From Corydoras sp. C115 (lineage: Eukaryota; Chordata; Actinopteri; Siluriformes; Callichthyidae), in the NCBI GenBank assembly GCA_019802505.1, contig JAFMOC010000011.1:6147501-6211500 (forward strand): DNA of 64,000 nt, written 5' to 3'. This document shows positions 58,090 to 64,000 of this stretch, in pieces. Every line of letters starts with the position of its first letter. Positions within the stretch are counted from its first letter, which is position 1. The position numbers and the translations under genes are program-made. The notes under the pieces are model-generated. The model did not search any database. It was not told the DNA's origin and was given only the letters and a program-made list of their open reading frames with translations.

Positions 58090-61000
58090 ATGACGTCACA
58101 TGGAAAATTGAGGAAGGAAAAGGGGAGCCTGGCGGAATATGAGACTCAGATTAAAGGTACCAAAAATATTAGACTATTGCTCTGCTTCTAACTCACTCTT
58201 GTTGGTCAAAATTCATTATGGTTCTGAATGCTTCAGCCTGACCTTGGCCAAGCTTAGTGTGCATGGTTTATTTATAATTATGTTACTGTCACTGTCTCTT
58301 TACATGACTGCAGATGAAAATAATTGCATGATGACTGTCTTTCATTGTCATTGTCAGAGGTGCGTAGTCAGCTCTCAGAGCAGCTGAAGGTGCTGGATGC
58401 ACAATTGGAGCAGAAGACACAGCAGCTACAGGATCTTGGTGATTATCTGCGCCGGCGGGGAGAGATTGAGGCTGAGTATGCCCGCTCTTTGGAAAAGCTC
58501 AGTGAGAGATTTACCCTCAAGACTAAAAAGTAAATTGTTCTTCTCACCCACACACAGTGTCATTCCACATTACACTGTCAGAAATAAGGGAGAAGCTGAA
58601 GTCTATTTCTTTTCTCCAAACTGAAATAGTCTCTTCCTCTTAATCCAAATTTTCAGACTTTCAGAATACATGTATCTTTTTAGAACTAAAAATTATGTTC
58701 CCAAAGACTATATACTGTAAATGAATCATAGAAAGTACAGTCCTACTGACAAGCATTGTGTTCTTAATGGCACAATGAAATACTGTAATTCATGATAGTC
58801 TATAGAATTATCACTACAATAAAAAATGTTGTAGTCTCTTTAATGGTTAAACGGTATATCTTACATCCCATTATGAGTTTGATGACTCAAAACCGGTCTA
58901 AACGTGCAATAATAACAGCATCAGCACAATACAAACAACTGTCATCAGAATCCACAATATAACGTTTGTTGTTATTATTATAAAATAAGTAGCCAAATTG
59001 TGGTCCATGCTTTATCTTACCGTTGCAGTGTCAATCTCTGTGACTAAATAACACACTAAACTGCAAGTTAATTAAATAGAAAATGTGTGGTAACTTAAAA
59101 TGTGTGTGTGCAATCTGCTACATGTCTACAGTACACGTATAGCAAAGAGAAAAACAATCATTCTCTGTTCATTCTCTGTGTTTGTCGTCACATGACTTTT
59201 TCTTAATAACCCGAGCAAATATGCATTTGATTCAATTTGTTCTTTTCTCGACTCACAATACTGTCCACAATAATCTCCGATTGACTTTATCACTAAACCC
59301 TGTAGCCCACTTGTAAAGGATATACATCTCCACTCTGATTTCAGTGGCTGTTACTCACATAAATAATGATGTACAGCTGAGTTACAATAAAGCTGAAGGT
59401 CTCAGCTAATAAGTACCAAGCTTTTAGGACAATTTGACAGGATATTAAAACTGGCATTCATGATTATGTCGCTCAATTGCTGTGCCCTGTGTCCTCTATT
59501 TTTCAGAAAGGAACAGATGGAGCAATCTGTGTCTCAGTGCTGGTCAGTGCTGCTAACGCAGACCAAGCAGGAAAGTCGAGACCACAGTTCACTCAGTGAA
59601 ATCTGTGGTACAACCCTCACTCAGCGCCTGTCTCACTGTATCGAGGATACACAGCGTCTGGCCAAAAAGGTGCAGAGACTTGGCCCTGTGCTGGTTTGAT
59701 TTTTTTTGTTTTTGTTTTCCCCACACAAATGCAGATGGGTTGATCCTCTGATTGTGTTGCAGAGTAAGGAAGTGGGGCTACAGATACAGGATGAGCTTCT
59801 AAAGGTCACATTAGAACTGCAAACGGTAAGTGCTGCATTGTTGCTTAGAGAAGTTATTCAAGCTGAAAAAAGAGGAAAATGGTCATGTGAAATCGAAATA
59901 TACCCTTTTTGAAATATACGGATTTACCTTTAGGACACTGTCATTAGAAGGTCTTGAAATTAGTTAAATTAGGACAGATTATAATCGTCATTATTTTAAA
60001 AAATGAAGCATTAATGAAAAAATCATTTGGTGTACCCATTAATAATAACTTTTAGTATCATCAGTTTCAATCATTCATGACTTAATGAGTATTTTAATTT
60101 GATCTAAAGTAATTTTGTCCCTCTGTTCTTTATAGCATTCCTTTAGTTTTTTTAAAGGCTTTTCGGCATTCATTTTGGCATTGCATTGCACTAGTACATA
60201 ATTTAAATTGGGTTAAACTCTGGTCTTTCACAGGGCCTTTATTCTTTCCTCTTTCAACAATATTGAGAGATTTGGTGGTGTGTCTAGAAACATTGTTCTG
60301 CTCAATGTTTTTTTTGAATACTTTGGCATACAGAGGACTTTATGATTAACTGAAGTAGCCCATTAATTATGGTAACCCAAATTAACACCCCTCCCACCAT
60401 CATGCTCGACAGTCGATATGTTATGTTGTGCAAATATGTTGTGTGTAAAATAAGATGATGCTTTGTGGACAGTGTGTTAAGATTGGATTGATTGGTTGTG
60501 GTATTTTTTTCCACAATGTTGGATTTCACAATCTGTAGAGCCCAATAAGCATTTCCAGAGATTGCCCTATTGGCAGGTAATCGCGTCTGTACTGAATGTA
60601 GTAACAATAGGAGAGAGAGTTCCATTGAATTGCTTGGGTTGATTTCAACACCAGGTGATCTGTAAAGTTCTGGATCAGCTGAAGAGGCTTGATCATGCAA
60701 GATGGAAGAGCAGCAAGCTTGTGATAGTCAAGCCAGGAGTCGATGGGCCTGCTCAGTCAGAAATGCTGTGATGTTCTTGTTACACATCCAGTTTGAGTGA
60801 CTGTTCGGTTAGATTTAGTTGCATGACAGCTGGTCCGGAAAACTTTGAAGTGATCAGTGTGGGGTTCAGGTTGTGATGAATGTAGGGTGTTTAAATATTT
60901 TCAAATGACCTTTGAGGCTACCATCCGACTACATGTATTGTAGTTGAAAGGTACAATCATGTACTTGCTTTTTTGAAGGTTTAGATTTGAAACAAAAAAC

Positions 61001-63901
61001 AACTGGCTTTTTGACATAAATTGCAATTCTTTAGTTGATTTAGTCTTTTTTGAACGGGTGGCTAAAGGGCCATTGGGCAAAGCACCTAACCCAAATTGCT
61101 CCCCGGGTGCCGTATAAATGACTACTCATCATTCCAGTCATGTGTGCTCATTTTACCAGTGTGTATATATGTGTGTGTTTCACTGCACAGATAGGTTAAA
61201 TGTAAAGGAAAAACGTCGCTATGTTTGACCACAGTAGGGAAAATAAAACTGCTTATCATTGTGTATACAAAGTTAAAGGACATGTGTGTCCTTGTGAATT
61301 TCCCCATTGTGGGACAAATAATGGTTTATCTTATCTTATCTTATCTCATGTTGAAAAATCCTTTTATGAGACAGATGTGGGCAGTATAGTTTTAATAAGA
61401 CATCTGCACTAATAATAATATTACCCTACCCATAAATAGCCTAGAGGCTGACCATATAGTGTGCATGCTGATAGGTTTGTGCAGACCACAGTTCTATAGC
61501 ATGGTTACTGAGTTACTGTGGTCTTTCTTTCAGCTTGAACCACACTGGCCATCCTCTATTCACGTTTTTCGCAAATGTGCCATTTTGTGAAAACTTTAAA
61601 ACTGTATGTAAAAAAAAAAGATGCTCAAGCAAGATGCTCAAAGCAGTCCTTCCGGTAGCAACAGGAATGCTAAATTTAATGGTTCAAGCTTACTTGAAGC
61701 TTACTTGTATTTGCATAATTGTAAGCATTTCACCACTGCATGTTGCTGGTTACAAGGGCAGATGTTCCTAATAAAGTGCCCTGTAATGTAAACTTTATTT
61801 AAAGGTATGTAGCCCAGAATAGGGGTTTTGCGAACAATCAAAAAGTGCCATCTAGGCTATTTTACAGAACACAATTTATGAACAAGAGCTGCAACAGGCT
61901 TAGTGCTCACTGGGAATTGGCTCGCTGTTTGTATTAAACTGTATTGTGGTGCATGATTTAAAATTTTGTATTGTATATCACGCATTGATACAATGTGAAT
62001 CGGTTAGAGGTGTGCGTTATTGTCAATAATGTCACAGCTGGACAAATGGCTCAGCCAAACAGATTTAAGCACCAAAATGATGTTTTATGAGCTGCATTAT
62101 TATTTCACCCTAAAAGCAGCGCTACGTGATATGATCTATTAAGAACTCTCTCTTCCATTGTAGGCTTTAAAAACTTATCATCAGTATCACACCGAGTGTC
62201 TTGCCGCTGAGGGCAAGCTCAAAGAAGCCACAAAGCTGGAGGAGAAGCAGGAGGGTGGACAGCGACGCAGCTCAGTTAAAAAGATGGAGAGACTGATGGA
62301 GAAGGTAGTGTTTTTTTCAGATGACTTTGTGTTGTTTTCCTTTTTCTGAAGGTGGCACAGGAAGCCATATCGACTTGTATCTCCAACCCAAAGTTTCCTG
62401 TGTATGTTTGTGTTCTGTACAGAGGCAGGGGAAGGTACAAGAAACTCAGCTGAAGTGCACTAAAGCTCGCAACGACTACTTGCTTATCCTGGCAGCAGCT
62501 AATTCCGCCATGAATAAGTACTATCTGGAGGACATCTGCACTCTAATCGATGTGAGTGCCTATGACCAGTTTATGATTAAACTTGCTTCTCTATTCTAAG
62601 TTAGCTGCTGACCAACAATTGCTTAGTTCCCTTCGGGTAATACTGCTGTCATTTGGCATGGTTCCATGTTGTGGGTGGAAAATTCTGATAACTGTCCACA
62701 TCAGAAATCATTTGGTATATTTATCCCCTCATTTGTTGTACCTTATAACATTCTAACCAGGTACTTTCTGTAAATTCTACGTACAGTACATCTGCTCATT
62801 ATTTTTATTTTTTCTAATGTACAGCAACTTTGTTAGTATTCATGCTTTATCTTTTTAATCCATGACGAGTCAAAACGTGTGAAATATGTGATACACCCTG
62901 CATATTGTGTAACTTCAATAACCCACTCTAAGCAGTTTTATGGTTCCATTTAATTTGTGTGCTGCCATGTTTCCCAAAATTATAACTAATATTTCTAAAT
63001 TTCTTCATTTTAGATTTATTCTCTGTGTTAAGACTGGTGTTTATGATCTTCTTAGAGATCATAGGCTCCCTTCTGTCAACAGAAGAAGACAATGATTGCA
63101 CCACCACCCTTTTAAAGCAACTTTTTCTAATCGGCATGGCATATTCTAGTTATTAAATACTTTTTTGTGAAATTGTTATAACAGTTCATCTTATGGCATG
63201 GCTGACATTAAGTGGAAATAAAATGTAATTATTTTAATGGCAATAAATTACTTTGTAGTTAACTGCAATTCCTCTCATGACATACAACAATATAGAGTTT
63301 CGCCTCTCAGCGCTAGGGATTCGCGGTTCGATTCCCCATCTGGGTGGAGTTTCCATGTTCTCCCCGTGTCCGCGTGGGTTTCCTCCGGGTTCTCCGGTTT
63401 CCTCCCACAGTCCAAAAACATGGATCAAGTCAATTAAGTTCTCCAAATTGCCCCATATAGAGTGTGTCTGTGTGAGTGAGTGTGTGCCCAGCGATGGATT
63501 GGCGCCCTGTCCTGGGTGTATCTGCTCAGCGCCCGAAATGTTCTCCCCTGGATGGGCAAGGGGAACCCCCCCCGCGACCCCTATATAGAATGAAGCGGAA
63601 GATAATGAATAATGTTTCTCTAGATGAATTATTGGATTAGTACTTTAGTATTTATTTTCTTTAATATGTTTGTTTGCAGTGCACAGATCTTGGTTATCAC
63701 CTCTCTGTTACACGGGTCATGCGTGGCTTCATGTCTAACAGAAACCGATCACATCAGAACCTAAAGAATGGCTTGCAGCAGTTGGAGAGTGCAGTGGGCT
63801 CTCTGGACCAGGGTCATGACAGAGATGCCCTTTTGCAGGCCCATAACACTGTCTTCTGCTTGCCATTCCGATTTCAACACCAACCACATGAAGGTGACCA
63901 G
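58090..63901 (+). CDS. arhgap4: Rho GTPase-activating protein 4 (srGAP family), N-terminal F-BAR part, 3' partial
   Basis: Exons: 58090-58156, 58358-58529, 59507-59669, 59763-59825, 62164-62304, 62423-62551, 63680-63901 (319 codons, all phases consistent; the gene continues past the window). The protein starts MTSHGKLRKEKGSLAEYETQ, the srGAP/ARHGAP4 N-terminus, and continues with QLSEQLKVLDAQ, EYARSLEKLSERF, KQESRDHSSLSEI, KSKEVGLQIQDELL, KCTKARNDYLL, DLGYHLSV and NTVFCLPFRF. This is the F-BAR domain (about residues 20-319), a curved coiled-coil dimer that binds membranes. RhoGAP and SH3 domains should follow. KLKCTKARN-type wording is closer to ARHGAP4 than to SRGAP1-3. ARHGAP4 inactivates Rho-family GTPases at the cell edge; that is family knowledge. 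The introns carry SINE and DNA-transposon relics. Confidence 0.93.
60170..60430 (+). mobile_element. fish DNA-transposon-like repeat relic, 5' half
   Basis: Blocks GGTGGTGTGTCTAGAAACAT, AATACTTTGGCATACAGAGG, CACCCCTCCCACCATCATGC and TCGACAGTCGATATG occur in the order known for the same fish repeat seen at 49975-50620. It lies in an arhgap4 intron. Confidence 0.6.
61040..61215 (+). mobile_element. tRNA-derived SINE relic, same family as 18700-18960
   Basis: Shares CATTGGGCAAAGCACCTAAC, TTGCTCCCCGGGTGCCGTAT, a GTGTGCTCA block and AGGTTAAATG with the earlier copy. Its head is missing. Confidence 0.65.
61285..61347 (+). mobile_element. retroposon 3' tail with (TTATC)n
   Basis: TTGTGAATTTCCCCATTGTG followed by GGACAAATAATGG and four TTATC units, a very common fish LINE/SINE ending. 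Same family as the fragment at 12336-12385 in reverse. Confidence 0.7.
63298..63612 (+). mobile_element. V-SINE copy, head-truncated, in arhgap4 intron
   Basis: Starts at TTCGCCTCTCAGCGCTAGGG, lacking box A, and runs to a short GATAATGAATAA tail. It ends 65 bases before exon 63680. Confidence 0.92.
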
Positions 63902-64000
63902 GTAGGTATAACAATTGTAAACCTGAATCCAAATCTGGTTTGTGGTTCCATTTTTGTAACTGTTTAATTAGTTGCACTAGTCATGTATAATCACCAATTT

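Noticed and set aside
60302..60700. 132-codon open frame on the - strand in an arhgap4 intron
   Set aside because: It lies across a DNA-transposon relic and contains no recognisable transposase motif.

Overview
The window reads as vertebrate nuclear DNA from a teleost fish, possibly an ostariophysan such as a catfish. The reasons are AT-rich sequence, genes split into many short exons with GT-AG introns, long microsatellites, and about 33 copies of one tRNA-derived SINE. That SINE has the conserved centre of the vertebrate V-SINE (HE1/DANA) superfamily. The species assignment is inference; no plasmid, phage, CRISPR or bacterial features are present.

Three genes are recognised with confidence, all on the + strand. 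(1) trpc4ap (TRUSS) occupies 737-10494 as 18 exons; only its N-terminal exon(s) lie upstream. One exon carries a single-base deletion that shifts the frame, and one intron uses a GC donor. (2) A nudt16-type Nudix hydrolase (U8 snoRNA-decapping enzyme family) spans 34005-40112 as four exons, complete at 197 residues. (3) arhgap4 (srGAP4-type RhoGAP) begins at 58090 and runs off the right edge; seven exons encode 319 residues of its F-BAR part.

Two small gene candidates were found by matching splice sites and phases, and neither is recognised. One is on the - strand (21412-23215, 80 residues) behind a promoter-like block with CCAAT, TATA and MEF2-like boxes near 23.4-23.6 kb. The other is on the + strand (29769-30585, 85 residues) with a strong Kozak start. 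Both need transcript evidence. A GA-rich segment at 46.6-47.1 kb ending in a good donor could be an upstream non-coding first exon, perhaps of arhgap4.

Layout: 0-11 kb trpc4ap; 11-21 kb repeats and little else; 21.4-23.6 kb candidate - strand gene; 24-29.6 kb microsatellites and an old direct duplication; 29.8-30.6 kb candidate + strand gene; 30.8-36.8 kb a cluster of SINEs (tandem triplet, nested insertion, SINE inside a LINE relic) overlapping the nudt16 promoter and first intron; 34-40.1 kb nudt16; 41-57 kb intergenic DNA with DNA-transposon relics; 57.7-64 kb arhgap4.

The three genes do not form a pathway and simply sit next to each other. I found no convincing new molecular system. The points most worth checking are the trpc4ap frameshift, the two unrecognised small genes, and the SINE-driven tandem duplications.
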